From NCBI RefSeq assembly GCF_001436045.1, contig NZ_AZER01000024.1, positions 1 to 64,000 of the forward strand: a DNA stretch of 64,000 nt, written 5' to 3'. The DNA comes from Limosilactobacillus frumenti DSM 13145 (lineage in GTDB: Bacteria; Bacillota; Bacilli; Lactobacillales; Lactobacillaceae). This document shows, piece after piece, positions 25,729-34,394 of the stretch; the stretch's first letter is position 1, and the number at the start of each line of letters is the position of its first letter. The notes beneath the pieces were generated by a model, which was given only the letters and a program-made list of their open reading frames with translations, was not told where the DNA came from and ran no database searches. The position numbers and the translations under genes were made by a program.

Positions 25729-27036
25729 TTGATTGAACAATTTCAGCAAAAATTTGAACAAGAGTTTAAGCAGCCGACAGAAATCCAACGGGCAGTGGCG
25801 GATGCCCTAACGAACGATAAGTCGGTCTTGGGAATTGCCCCGACTGGTTCCGGGAAGACATTGGCCTTTACACTGCCACTGTTGCCAAAAATTAGTCCTG
25901 GGGATGGTACCCAATTATTGGTCCTGGCACCATCGCAGGAATTGGCAATGCAAACGACCCATGTCATGCGTGAATGGGCTAACTTGATTGGGGTTAAAGT
26001 TCAGTCACTGACTGGTGGCGCTAACTTACGTCGACAGGTGATGAAGCTCCACAGTCACCCTGACGTTGTTGTTGGTACGCCCGGGCGGGTTCTCCACATG
26101 CTGGATAACCGCCACCTTAAATTGGGTCACCTGCAAACAATGATGATTGATGAAGCGGACGACCTGCTGCGTGATGACACGCTGGCGGTAGTGGAAGATA
26201 TCGAACGTGCAACCCCATTGAGTGCTCAGCTGGCATTTTTCTCTGCTACCATGTCACCGGTATTTAAGGAATTATCAGTGATGTTTGGTCGCGACATCGT
26301 TACTTATGATGTTCGTGATCAAGATCATAGTCGTGGGCCAGTTCGTCATGGCTTTATGTATGCCCGGACGAATGCACAGAAGACTGCTACACTACGCCGC
26401 TTTACTAGTATTAAGGATTTTCGGGGATTAGTATTCTTTAACAGCACGCGGACATTACACTATGCCGCTAGTCGTCTTCGTCATGAACATATGCCAGTCG
26501 GGACGTTAGGTGGCCGGCAAAAGCAAACGCAACGGGAAAAGGCTCTCCGGATGTTCAGAAAGCGGCAGTTGAAACTGTTACTGACGACGGACGTGGCGGC
26601 CCGGGGAATTGATATCCCGAAGTTACCTGCAGTAATTAACTTTGACTTGCCAAAAGAGGTCAATACTTACATTCACCGTTCTGGTCGGACTGGCCGCCAG
26701 GGTGAACCAGGGTTAGTGGTTAACTTAGGTGATGATCATGATATCCGTGACTTGAAGCATTTACTGACGGATACTGATTACAAGTTTGAACATCTTTACG
26801 TTGACCATGACCAAATTACCGATCAGAAGCCTGAAAAGGGTCAACGAGTGGTTTCCGTCAGAAAGAAGAACGCGCGGAAACTGCAGAAAGAACAGTGGTC
26901 AGCCGAAGGAACTGTCGAAAAGTCGATTCACCGCACTTTGGGCAAACTGAAGCCGAAAAAGAAGAAACGTCATAAGAAGAATCGTAAGAATAAGGGAATT
27001 CGGTTGAAGCACCGGCGCGAGCATGCCCAGAAATAA
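25729..27036 (+). CDS. DEAD-box RNA helicase
   Basis: This 435-aa helicase has all the core motifs: a Q motif (PTEIQ), Walker A APTGSGKT, the DEAD box as MIDEADDLL, SAT (FFSATMS) and the C-terminal HRSGRTGRQG. A strongly basic tail (KPKKKKRHKKNRK and similar) follows, as in RNA-binding extensions. It would unwind structured RNA in ribosome assembly or mRNA decay. The start is a TTG just after an AGGATGA site; no better start exists nearby. The tRNA gene lies 62 bases downstream. Confidence 0.92.
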   Translation: MIEQFQQKFEQEFKQPTEIQRAVADALTNDKSVLGIAPTGSGKTLAFTLPLLPKISPGDGTQLLVLAPSQELAMQTTHVMREWANLIGVKVQSLTGGANLRRQVMKLHSHPDVVVGTPGRVLHMLDNRHLKLGHLQTMMIDEADDLLRDDTLAVVEDIERATPLSAQLAFFSATMSPVFKELSVMFGRDIVTYDVRDQDHSRGPVRHGFMYARTNAQKTATLRRFTSIKDFRGLVFFNSTRTLHYAASRLRHEHMPVGTLGGRQKQTQREKALRMFRKRQLKLLLTTDVAARGIDIPKLPAVINFDLPKEVNTYIHRSGRTGRQGEPGLVVNLGDDHDIRDLKHLLTDTDYKFEHLYVDHDQITDQKPEKGQRVVSVRKKNARKLQKEQWSAEGTVEKSIHRTLGKLKPKKKKRHKKNRKNKGIRLKHRREHAQK

Positions 27037-27098
27037 TTTTCAAAAGAGGATTAGCGCTTTACGTCTTTGCTGGTAAATGCGATAATACTCTTTGGTTT

Positions 27099-27171
27099 GG
27101 TCCCATAGTATAACTGGATAGTACATCCGCCTCCTAAGCGGTCGATTCCGGTTCGATTCCGGATGGGATCA
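27099..27171 (+). tRNA. tRNA-Arg (anticodon CCU)
   Basis: The 73-base cloverleaf has acceptor GGTCCCA/TGGGATC (one G-T), a D arm GTAT/GTAC, an anticodon arm with loop CTCCTAA giving CCU, and a T arm TCCGG-TTCGATT-CCGGA. The discriminator is A and CCA is not encoded. The anticodon stem has one T-T mismatch at its base. It reads AGG codons. Confidence 0.93.
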
Positions 27172-27199
27172 TATGAAAAATGAGCGTGAAGCCGTTAAA

Positions 27200-27389
27200 A
27201 TCTCCCGGAAGGCTAACGATTTCTCCAACGAACGACGACTTGTCGTCGGAGGAGGAGGAGGTCGTTAGCTATAGGGAGATTAGGCTGAACGCGTTACGAC
27301 ATAGTAGCATTAGAAAACAGCCGGCGAGCGCGTTACGACTATGTAATAGTAGAACATTAGGCTGAACGCGTTACGACTGTGTCGCATTA
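27200..27389. repeat. Long hairpin followed by a three-copy GCGTTACGAC repeat array
   Basis: ATCTCCC (27200) pairs with GGGAGAT (27274-27280), GCTAACGA with TCGTTAGC, and CGACGAC with GTCGTCG, giving an 81-base rod beside the tRNA. It is followed by three copies of GCGTTACGAC at 27291, 27330 and 27368, spaced 39 and 38 bases. Two of them lie inside a longer TAGGCTGAAC-GCGTTACGAC unit. A 61-codon frame across this stretch is not believable as a gene. Confidence 0.7.
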
Positions 27390-27511
27390 CAACTAACCAA
27401 GTTAATATAATTTGCAACTCCAAAATTAATCATTTTGGAGTTTTGTTGTCTTTCAACTACGAGATCAATTGTTGTACAATAAATTAAGTATGTTTGAAAG
27501 GAGGGATCATC

Positions 27512-28639
27512 ATCCGCGGACCATTTAAAATTATGTTGTTGTTTGGTACTCGGGCTGAAGCACTGAAATTAGCGCCGATTATTGAGCAAATGAAAAAGGA
27601 TCCAACAACTTGGCAACCATCAATTGTTGTGGCTGCTCAAGAAAGACGATCCCTTTTGCAACAAACCATGAAGTTTTTAAATGTAAAATCTGACTTTGAC
27701 CTGGATACCAGTGAAATTAGTCATGTCAACGCTGCTGAAAAGCTCAGTCAGTTGCTGCATAATTTCAATAATGTCATCAATGCAAGTCAACCAGATATGA
27801 TGTTGGTAGTGGGGGATGCAGCCACTAGTTTGGCAGCTAGCTTAGTATCCTTCTATCACCATTTGCCATTGGGTCACGTTGAAGCCGGCTTGCGGACCTA
27901 CGATAAGTTCTCACCATTTCCGGATGAAATGCACCGGCGTTTAACGGATGATTTGGCAGACTTATATTTTGCACCGACGACGGGTGCTCGGGATAACTTG
28001 TTATCTGAGCATCACCCGGCTGAACAAATCTATGTGACTGGGAATACTTCAATTGATGCGGTTCGGGAACGGTTAACTGCTGATTTCCATAATGAAGTGC
28101 TTGATCAGATTCCTGATGACCACCGCTTGATCATTTTGACCATGCAACGACCGGAAAGTATTGGGGCTCCCATGGAACGGGTCTTCCACACAATGAAGGA
28201 TGTCGTGGAAACCAACCCCGATGTTGATGTAATTTATCCAGTTTACCCGAACTCTGAAGTTATTAGTATGGCTGATGATGTGCTAAGTAACCAAGATCGA
28301 GTTCATTTGATCGAGCCGCTGAACCATTCTGATTTCTTGAACCTGGTAGCGCGTTCTGATTTTCTAATTACTGATTCAGGTAGTATTCAAGAAGAAGCGC
28401 CGGCATTACATAAGCCTGTCCTTCTCTTGCGTGAAAAGACAGAACGGCAAGAAGCAGTTGAAGAGGGTTCTGTTAAAATCGTTGGGACGAACCCAACGAG
28501 CATCCAACAAGCCGTTTTTGAATTGCTCCACAAGCCAAAGATTTATCGTAAGATGGCAGAAGCCCCGAACCCATTTGGGGATGGTCATGCCAGCGAAAAG
28601 ATTTTACAGATCATTCAAGATTATCTAACCCATAAATAA
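27512..28639 (+). CDS. wecB: UDP-N-acetylglucosamine 2-epimerase (non-hydrolysing)
   Basis: The enzyme interconverts UDP-GlcNAc and UDP-ManNAc for wall teichoic acid or polysaccharide linkage units. Family motifs are FGTRAEALKLAPI (usually GTRPEA), GHVEAGLRTYDKFSPFPDE, YVTGNTSIDA and the ITDSGSIQEEAP signature. The start is problematic. A strong AAAGGAGGG site (27497-27505) points to an ATC codon at 27512, not to a standard start. A TTG at 27494 lies before the site and the first in-frame ATG is at 27533, 27 bases past it and inside beta strand 1. A non-standard start or reinitiation is possible. Confidence 0.88.
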   Translation: MRGPFKIMLLFGTRAEALKLAPIIEQMKKDPTTWQPSIVVAAQERRSLLQQTMKFLNVKSDFDLDTSEISHVNAAEKLSQLLHNFNNVINASQPDMMLVVGDAATSLAASLVSFYHHLPLGHVEAGLRTYDKFSPFPDEMHRRLTDDLADLYFAPTTGARDNLLSEHHPAEQIYVTGNTSIDAVRERLTADFHNEVLDQIPDDHRLIILTMQRPESIGAPMERVFHTMKDVVETNPDVDVIYPVYPNSEVISMADDVLSNQDRVHLIEPLNHSDFLNLVARSDFLITDSGSIQEEAPALHKPVLLLREKTERQEAVEEGSVKIVGTNPTSIQQAVFELLHKPKIYRKMAEAPNPFGDGHASEKILQIIQDYLTHK

Positions 28640-28643
28640 CACA

Positions 28644-28686
28644 AAAAGACAGCGTTTGAAGTTTTTTGTTCTAAACGCTGTCTTTT
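28644..28686. terminator. Bidirectional terminator
   Basis: AAAAGACAGCGTTT pairs with AAACGCTGTCTTTT between the convergent wecB and MFS genes. Confidence 0.88.
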
Positions 28687-28700
28687 AAATTATCCAATTT

Positions 28701-30113
28701 TTATTTCAAATCTTCACTGTGCGCCTTATCTTGCATTAAGAATGTCAGGAGGATACCGATCACAACCAATACGATCGTGAAGTAAATTCCCCAGTGAACA
28801 CCGTTAGTAAACTTAGTAGCTAAATTGCCAGTACCAGCCATTCGACCTAATTCAAGGAATGAGGTGGCTAAAGCAGTTGCTAAAGCACCAACGATCTGTT
28901 GCATAGTGTTCAGGATGGTTGAACCATCGGCAGATTGCATTCCGCTCAATGAGTTCAAAGCACTGGTCTGGGATGGTGACATTGCTAGTGGACAACCAAT
29001 CATTAAGATCACGTGGGCTGCAATGACATAGGCAACGGACGAGTGAGGCGTTGTACATGCCAACATGATGGCGCCAACTAATGCAATCACAAAGCCGATC
29101 ATGGCAGGCTTTTTAGCACCAACTTGATCATACATCCGACCAGCAAAAGCGGAGGTCAAGGCATTGATAATTCCCCCTGGCAGCATGATGATCCCGGTCA
29201 AAGCTACTGGTAAGAGCAGACCATTTTGAATGTACATTGGTAATAGGTACATTGCGGATAAGATAATCCCAAAGTCTAGCATCACTAGGGTTGAACCGAT
29301 AGCAAAGGACTTGTTAGCAAACACCTTCAAGTTGAGGATTGGGGCATCCAAGTGCAGTTGCCGGTGAATGTATAATGCTAAAACAACAACACCAACGATC
29401 AGCGCAATCATGACGGGCATTGATAGCCAACCATCACGGGAAGATAGGCTGGCACCAATCACCAGTCCGGAACAGCCAACCGCTGACTCGAGAATGGATA
29501 AGATATCGACGTGGGGACGGGTCAAGTGACCGACGTTTTCCAATGAAGTAATCGCAAAAATCAGGGCGATTGCCAAGAAGGGAACGAATGCCCAGAAAAT
29601 CCAGTTCCAGGACAACTTAGCTAAGATTAACCCAGTTAACGTTGGTCCAATTGCTGGGGCAAACATAATGACGAGGGCACAAACACCCATTACCGCCCCA
29701 ATTTTCTGAGGAGGAAAGATCTGCATTACCACGGCGAACATTAGTGGTAGGATCAACCCGGTTCCGATCCCTTGAATCATCCGACCAATGAGGACCACCA
29801 TAAAGCTTGAACCTAATGCGGAGATGACTGAACCAACGATAAAGTCAGCGAGGGCGAAGATAATGATTTGCCGGGTGGTAAACCACTTCGAAATTAATGA
29901 AGATAATGGCAAAATAATCCCAATCACTAACATGTATCCAGTAACTAACCACTGGATCGTTGAAGTATTAACATGCAGGGCCCGGATTAAGTTTGGTAAG
30001 GCAATATTCAATGATGTTTCTGAGAACATCCCGACGAAAGCACCAAGCAGCATGGAGACCATCGCTAGTTTGGGATGACGAACATGTTGTCTTGCTTGAG
30101 GTTTCGTATTCAT
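28701..30113 (-). CDS. DHA2-family MFS multidrug exporter
   Basis: This 470-aa proton-coupled drug exporter has about 13-14 hydrophobic segments. Motif A-like (LSSLISKWFTTRQ) follows helix 2, and the helix-1 motif SETSLNIALPNL is typical of the LmrB/EmrB-like DHA2 group. Motif C occurs as GVCALVIMFAPAIGPTLTGLI. The ATG at 30113 has GGAGTGA upstream and replaces a longer frame that begins at 30152. It is a single gene with no linked regulator. Confidence 0.9.
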   Translation of the reverse strand: MNTKPQARQHVRHPKLAMVSMLLGAFVGMFSETSLNIALPNLIRALHVNTSTIQWLVTGYMLVIGIILPLSSLISKWFTTRQIIIFALADFIVGSVISALGSSFMVVLIGRMIQGIGTGLILPLMFAVVMQIFPPQKIGAVMGVCALVIMFAPAIGPTLTGLILAKLSWNWIFWAFVPFLAIALIFAITSLENVGHLTRPHVDILSILESAVGCSGLVIGASLSSRDGWLSMPVMIALIVGVVVLALYIHRQLHLDAPILNLKVFANKSFAIGSTLVMLDFGIILSAMYLLPMYIQNGLLLPVALTGIIMLPGGIINALTSAFAGRMYDQVGAKKPAMIGFVIALVGAIMLACTTPHSSVAYVIAAHVILMIGCPLAMSPSQTSALNSLSGMQSADGSTILNTMQQIVGALATALATSFLELGRMAGTGNLATKFTNGVHWGIYFTIVLVVIGILLTFLMQDKAHSEDLK

Positions 30114-30264
30114 ATTTATAATCACTCCTTTAATCAATTCTGAATCACACACGATTGGTTACTTTACCAGAATTGAATTAAATTCGTAAGCTTTCGGGAC
30201 TTTTCTTTTAAAAATTAAGCAAATATCTTATTTAAATTAAGTTTGAACTTCTTAACATGAAAAA

Positions 30265-30302
30265 TTCCCGGCCACTAGTTACCTAGTCAACCGGGAGCTT
30301 TT
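30265..30302. terminator. Terminator-like hairpin
   Basis: TCCCGG pairs with CCGGGA around an inner CTAG/CTAG step, with A and T runs on both sides. It lies upstream of the MFS gene and could end transcripts coming from gtrA on the minus strand. Confidence 0.6.
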
Positions 30303-30573
30303 AATGAGATATTTTAATGTGGCTGAGTCGAAATGTACTTTTCTAATGCTACACAGTCAAAACGTGGGCAGTAGCTGATTGGACATTCACACCGATAAAT
30401 CGGGTGTGACTATCTTAATCAGCCTTGCGGGGGCTCACATACGAAAACAGTTTTCTGGTTCGCTCCCTCGCCCTAAGCCCTTAGTGTCTAGCTACGTAAG
30501 GTTCCTTGATGCGCTTTCAAGCCTCAAGAACCTTACTATGCTAGCCATACAGGGCTTTTAACGGGCTTTTGTG
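30303..30573. repeat. Gene-free stretch with two structured hairpins
   Basis: TCACACC/GGTGTGA form a hairpin at 30387-30409. A rod at 30475-30557 is built from AAGCCC/GGGCTT, CTAGC/GCTAG, GTAAGGTTC/GAACCTTAC and TTGA/TCAA. No believable gene is present on either strand. It may be a decayed small mobile element or an RNA. Confidence 0.5.
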
Positions 30574-31008
30574 CTATCTTTCTATTCCGCGATTATTACG
30601 GAATATCAACCACTTTGAAAAGATGTAGTTAGCAATCACTACAATCACGTTATCAATAAACTTAACAATAAATTGTTGTAGCGGTGAATCAAACTTGAGC
30701 ATTTTAATACCAACGTAAGTGATCACAATATCGATGATTAAGGTCACGCCACGGTAGAAGAAAAAGCGCAGCATTTCTACTAACGTATCCATCACTGTTG
30801 TGTAGTGAGATCCAAAGACCCACACCTTGTTGGTAAAGTAGGCAACGAGCACTGCGGCTACCCATGCCAGGACGGTCGATAAAATAACCCCCCAGTGGAG
30901 ACCGGGACTCAAGATTTGAAAGACAACTAAGTTTACGATCGTCGTTACCACGCCCCAGAATAGGTAGGCGATGATTGCCTTATACTTATTCCATAAGTGC
31001 TTAACCAT
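30574..31008 (-). CDS. GtrA-family membrane protein
   Basis: This 144-aa protein has four hydrophobic helices and typical GtrA segments (FWGVVTTIVNLVVFQIL near the start, YFTNKVWVF in the middle, NYIFSKWLIFRN at the end). GtrA proteins are thought to help flip or present polyprenyl-linked sugars for teichoic acid or polysaccharide glycosylation. Its ATG overlaps the stop of the flavodoxin gene (TAATG), so the two are coupled. A GtrB-like transferase exists at 40068 but is not adjacent. Confidence 0.87.
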   Translation of the reverse strand: MVKHLWNKYKAIIAYLFWGVVTTIVNLVVFQILSPGLHWGVILSTVLAWVAAVLVAYFTNKVWVFGSHYTTVMDTLVEMLRFFFYRGVTLIIDIVITYVGIKMLKFDSPLQQFIVKFIDNVIVVIANYIFSKWLIFRNNRGIER

Positions 31009-31457
31009 TACTTACCTGCCTTGTCAACGAGCTGCTTAGCAAAAGCATCTAGCTTCTTGATGTCATCTTCATCCGGTGCCAGGTTAATATGAACATTTTC
31101 GGCACCCTTAGTAGCACCAGCTTTATCAAATGCTTTGCCGAATTCATCAACAGCCACACAGAAGTCATCGGCGTAGTAGGTATCACCAGAGCCGGCTACA
31201 CCATAAACCTTGCCAGATAAGTCCGCTTCCTTTAGGTCATCGTAGAAGTCTAACCCTTCTTCAGGCAAGGCGCCTTCGTCGTAAGTGTATGGGCAAACCA
31301 CACAAATATCGACATCATCAAAATCAGCGACATCCGCCATCGTAATTTCTGTTTCATCGACTTCGACACCTTGGTCCTCCAAGGCTTCGGTAATTACGTC
31401 CGCAACATCCTCGTTATTTCCAGTAATTGTGGCGTAAACAACCATTGCTTTAGCCAT
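31008..31457 (-). CDS. Flavodoxin
   Basis: This 149-aa FMN electron carrier has the phosphate loop TITGNNEDVAD near residue 8 and the flavin-flanking loops CPYTYDEGALPE and GSGDTYYADDFC. It is strongly acidic, as usual for flavodoxins. The ATG at 31457 follows GGGGGAA; a longer frame from 31475 has no site. It is coupled by overlap to gtrA, a pairing whose meaning is unclear. The redox partner is not in the window. Confidence 0.93.
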   Translation of the reverse strand: MAKAMVVYATITGNNEDVADVITEALEDQGVEVDETEITMADVADFDDVDICVVCPYTYDEGALPEEGLDFYDDLKEADLSGKVYGVAGSGDTYYADDFCVAVDEFGKAFDKAGATKGAENVHINLAPDEDDIKKLDAFAKQLVDKAGK

Positions 31458-31567
31458 TATTATTCCCCCGTTCAAATTATTCGCTTAATAGTATAGCATG
31501 CTTCAGCGTCATGATGGACACAAGTGTTATACTAGGTAACGTAAAAATCAAAGAAGGGGAACAATTA

Positions 31568-32422
31568 ATGATTACTTTAAAATCACCACGCGAAATTAAT
31601 GCGATGGAAAAGGCCGGTGCTGCACTGGCAGGGATGCATATTGGGATCCGTCAATTCATCCGGCCAGGCATCTCCAGTTGGGAAATTGAAAAGTTTGCCC
31701 GGGAATACTTCAAGAAGATTGGTGCCAAGGCTGAACAAATCGGCTTCGAAGGTTACAAGTACGCTACCTGTGTCTCCGTTAACGATGAAATTTGCCACGG
31801 CTTTCCACGGCGTAAGCTGATGCTGAAGGATGGTGACCTGGTTAAGGTTGATACTGTTCTTTCAATTGATGGTTTCTTCGCGGATTCCTGCTGGTCATAT
31901 GGTGTGGGTGAAGTTAAGCCTGAAATTCAAAAGTTGATGGATGTTACTAAGAAGTCACTCTTCATGGGAATCGATCAATGTATCCCTGGTAACCGGATTG
32001 GTGATATTGGTGCTGTTATCCAACACTACACCGAAGACGAAAACGGTTATGGGGATGTTCGTGAATTTGTTGGTCACGGTATTCAACCAACAATGCACGA
32101 AGATCCAATGGTGCCACACTATGGTGAACATGGACAAGGCCTTCGTCTGAAGAACGGGATGACGATCACCGTTGAACCAATGATTAATACCGGAACTTGG
32201 AAGGCAGATACGTCTGATCCAAGTGGCTGGCTTGCTAAGACTGCTGATGGTGGTTGGTCTTGCCAATACGAACACACCTTAGTTGTTACTGACAAGGGTC
32301 CGAAGATTTTGACTTCACAAGATCCAGAAGCTGATGCGGACTACATGTACGATGACGACTATGTTAAGTACTTTGACCACTACAGCAAGATTGCCAAGGA
32401 AGTTGCCCAATCTTACAAATAA
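31568..32422 (+). CDS. map: Methionine aminopeptidase, type I
   Basis: This 284-aa metalloenzyme removes the initiator Met from nascent proteins. The metal ligands are in the expected places: VDTVLSIDGFFADSCW (two Asp), FVGHGIQ (His), TVEPMI (Glu) and CQYEHT (Glu), with the substrate His in ICHGFP. A C-terminal extension of about 30 residues rich in Asp and Tyr is typical of lactobacilli. AGAAGGGGAA sits before the ATG at 31568; the frame upstream to 31511 has no site. Confidence 0.93.
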   Translation: MITLKSPREINAMEKAGAALAGMHIGIRQFIRPGISSWEIEKFAREYFKKIGAKAEQIGFEGYKYATCVSVNDEICHGFPRRKLMLKDGDLVKVDTVLSIDGFFADSCWSYGVGEVKPEIQKLMDVTKKSLFMGIDQCIPGNRIGDIGAVIQHYTEDENGYGDVREFVGHGIQPTMHEDPMVPHYGEHGQGLRLKNGMTITVEPMINTGTWKADTSDPSGWLAKTADGGWSCQYEHTLVVTDKGPKILTSQDPEADADYMYDDDYVKYFDHYSKIAKEVAQSYK

Positions 32423-32490
32423 TGATCAAAAAAGTTTTGTTTGTCTTTTAAATTTATAAAAATAAGTTAACCAGATGAATATTCAACACG

Positions 32491-32531
32491 AAAACGGTGA
32501 CAGCTCACAAAAATCAGCTGCCACCGTTTTT
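32491..32531 (+). terminator. Rho-independent terminator of map
   Basis: AAAACGGTG and CAGCT pair with AGCTG and CACCGTTTT in a two-part stem followed by T residues. Confidence 0.85.
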
Positions 32532-32702
32532 AATAATGCGTTCCTGAAGGGCAATTCGCGCCCCCTCTATCTTGGAACCGCTTTACAGAAGTGGATCATG
32601 CATAAAAATGGATATTAACTTGAAATCAATATAAATATACACGGATTTAATCTGAAATTGCATAAAACCTATAAGACGTTTTTATTTAAATGTATCAACG
32701 GC

Positions 32703-32731
32703 CTGTCATTTTGTCTAAAAAGTATTATACT
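32703..32731 (+). promoter_or_regulatory. Probable promoter of the yjeM-like gene
   Basis: CTGTCA (32703-32708) and TATACT (32726-32731) are separated by 17 bases, about 60 bases before the start codon. The rest of the 260-base AT-rich gap shows no gene. Confidence 0.5.
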
Positions 32732-32792
32732 TAAATTATTAAAGGATTTCTTATTGTTATTTAAGAATGCAATTGTTTAGGAGGAATTTGAA

Positions 32793-34301
32793 TTGGATGA
32801 GCAAAGTAGTAATAAAAAGATGATTACTACCTTTGGCCTTGTGACGATGATCATTACCGCTATCTTTGGTTTTGGTAATGTTTCCAACGCCTATCTGCAA
32901 ATGGGTTACGGTAGTATTATCTGGTATGCCTTAGCGGGGATTTGTTTCTTCTTCCCGTGCGGCTTAATGATGGCCGAATATGGATCTGCCTTCAAAGATG
33001 CCAAGGGTGGTATTTATTCTTGGCTGGCCGGATCAATCGGTGAACGGATGGCCTTTATCGGGACCTTCGTTTGGTTAGCTTCTTGGATTGTGTGGATGGT
33101 TTCCACTGCTTCCCGGATTTGGATTACGTTCTCTGCCTTAATCTTTGGTAAGGATACGACCCAACAATGGAAGTTTATGGGCCTTTCTTCAACCGAAGTG
33201 ATTGGGATTCTTGGAATCCTGTTAATGATCGCATGTACCTACTTCAGTTCTCGTGGGATGACCGCGATTGCGAAGGTTGGTTCCCTTGGTGGGATCTTCA
33301 CCGTGGTTGTTAACATTATTTATGTAATTGCCGCAATCGTTGTTTTGATTATCAATAAGGGTGCCTTAGCACAGCCATTCCATGGTGCATCTAGTTTAGT
33401 GATGTCACCAAATACGCAGTTCCAGACACCAATTGCTATTATTTCATTCGTTGTTTATGCCATCTTCGCCTACGGGGGGATGGAATCACTGGGTTCCGTT
33501 ACTGATTCAATGAAGAATCCAGAAAAGACCTTCCCACGTGGCTTGATCATTGCTTCAATCTTTACGATTGGTGCTTACGTTATCATGATCCTGATGGCTG
33601 GTTGGTTTGCTAACTACAAGCATGACTTTGCTGTTTCTACTACTAACCTGGGTAACGCTACTTATGTCCTCTTTAATATCTTAGGGGTTAAGTTAGGAAC
33701 GGCTCTGGGCTTCTCCCACGCCGCAGCTCTTGAATGGGGAGCAGCAATGACCCGGATCGTGGCCTTCTCACAGGCCCTTGGGTTCTTAGGTGCCCTCTTT
33801 GTTCTGATGTACTCACCAATCAAGGCCTTCATCTTGGGTTCTAACCCTGAATTATGGCCAAAGAAGCTGACTAAGCTGAACAAGGCGGGGATGCCTGCTA
33901 ATGCAATGTGGCTCCAAGTTACGGTTGTTTCGATCATTATCTTCTTGGTTGCCTTTGGTGGTTCTGCCGCACAGAAGTTCTACACTATTCTGACCGACAT
34001 GGCCAATGTTTCAACTTGTTTCCCATACTTGTTCTTAGTTGGAGCCTTCCCATTCTTTAAGAAGCGGACCGATATCGATCGTCCATTCGTCGTCTTCAAG
34101 AACAAGGCATTAACGAACACAATTGTTTGGTTCGTTGAAATTATTTTGATTGTCGGGATCCTGTTTACCTTCATTCAACCAATGCTGGATCATGACTGGC
34201 AAACAGCCTTCTGGACAATCGCTGGTCCAATTTTCTTCGCGGGTGTTGCATGGGCATTCTACCAAGCTTCAGCCAAGAAGCATCATATTAAGCAAAATTA
34301 G
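32793..34301 (+). CDS. yjeM: APC-family glutamate/GABA-type transporter (YjeM-like)
   Basis: This 502-aa amino-acid permease has about 12-13 hydrophobic helices. It opens with the APC motif (IFGFGNVSNAYLQMGYGSI) and has EYGSAFKDAKGGIYSWL and YAIFAYGGMESLG segments typical of the glutamate/gamma-aminobutyrate antiporter group. The transported amino acid is not known. The start is a TTG six bases after AGGAGGAA. A terminator separates it from the MFS gene that follows. Confidence 0.87.
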   Translation: MDEQSSNKKMITTFGLVTMIITAIFGFGNVSNAYLQMGYGSIIWYALAGICFFFPCGLMMAEYGSAFKDAKGGIYSWLAGSIGERMAFIGTFVWLASWIVWMVSTASRIWITFSALIFGKDTTQQWKFMGLSSTEVIGILGILLMIACTYFSSRGMTAIAKVGSLGGIFTVVVNIIYVIAAIVVLIINKGALAQPFHGASSLVMSPNTQFQTPIAIISFVVYAIFAYGGMESLGSVTDSMKNPEKTFPRGLIIASIFTIGAYVIMILMAGWFANYKHDFAVSTTNLGNATYVLFNILGVKLGTALGFSHAAALEWGAAMTRIVAFSQALGFLGALFVLMYSPIKAFILGSNPELWPKKLTKLNKAGMPANAMWLQVTVVSIIIFLVAFGGSAAQKFYTILTDMANVSTCFPYLFLVGAFPFFKKRTDIDRPFVVFKNKALTNTIVWFVEIILIVGILFTFIQPMLDHDWQTAFWTIAGPIFFAGVAWAFYQASAKKHHIKQN

Positions 34302-34337
34302 TCGTTTTAGGTTAACACTCTTACTGCGACTACTTCA

Positions 34338-34369
34338 AAGCAAGAATGATCATCATTCTTGCTTTTTTT
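34338..34369 (+). terminator. Rho-independent terminator
   Basis: AAGCAAGAATGAT pairs with ATCATTCTTGCTT and is followed by seven T residues, 25 bases before the next start. Confidence 0.88.
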
Positions 34370-34394
34370 GTACAATGAATCGAGGCTTTCTATA

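Noticed and set aside
27180-27365. A 61-codon open frame after the tRNA
   Set aside because: It runs through the hairpin and the repeat array, has no ribosome site and a low-complexity product.
30379-30561. A 60-codon open frame in the structured block
   Set aside because: It is the hairpin DNA read as codons, without ribosome site or recognisable protein.
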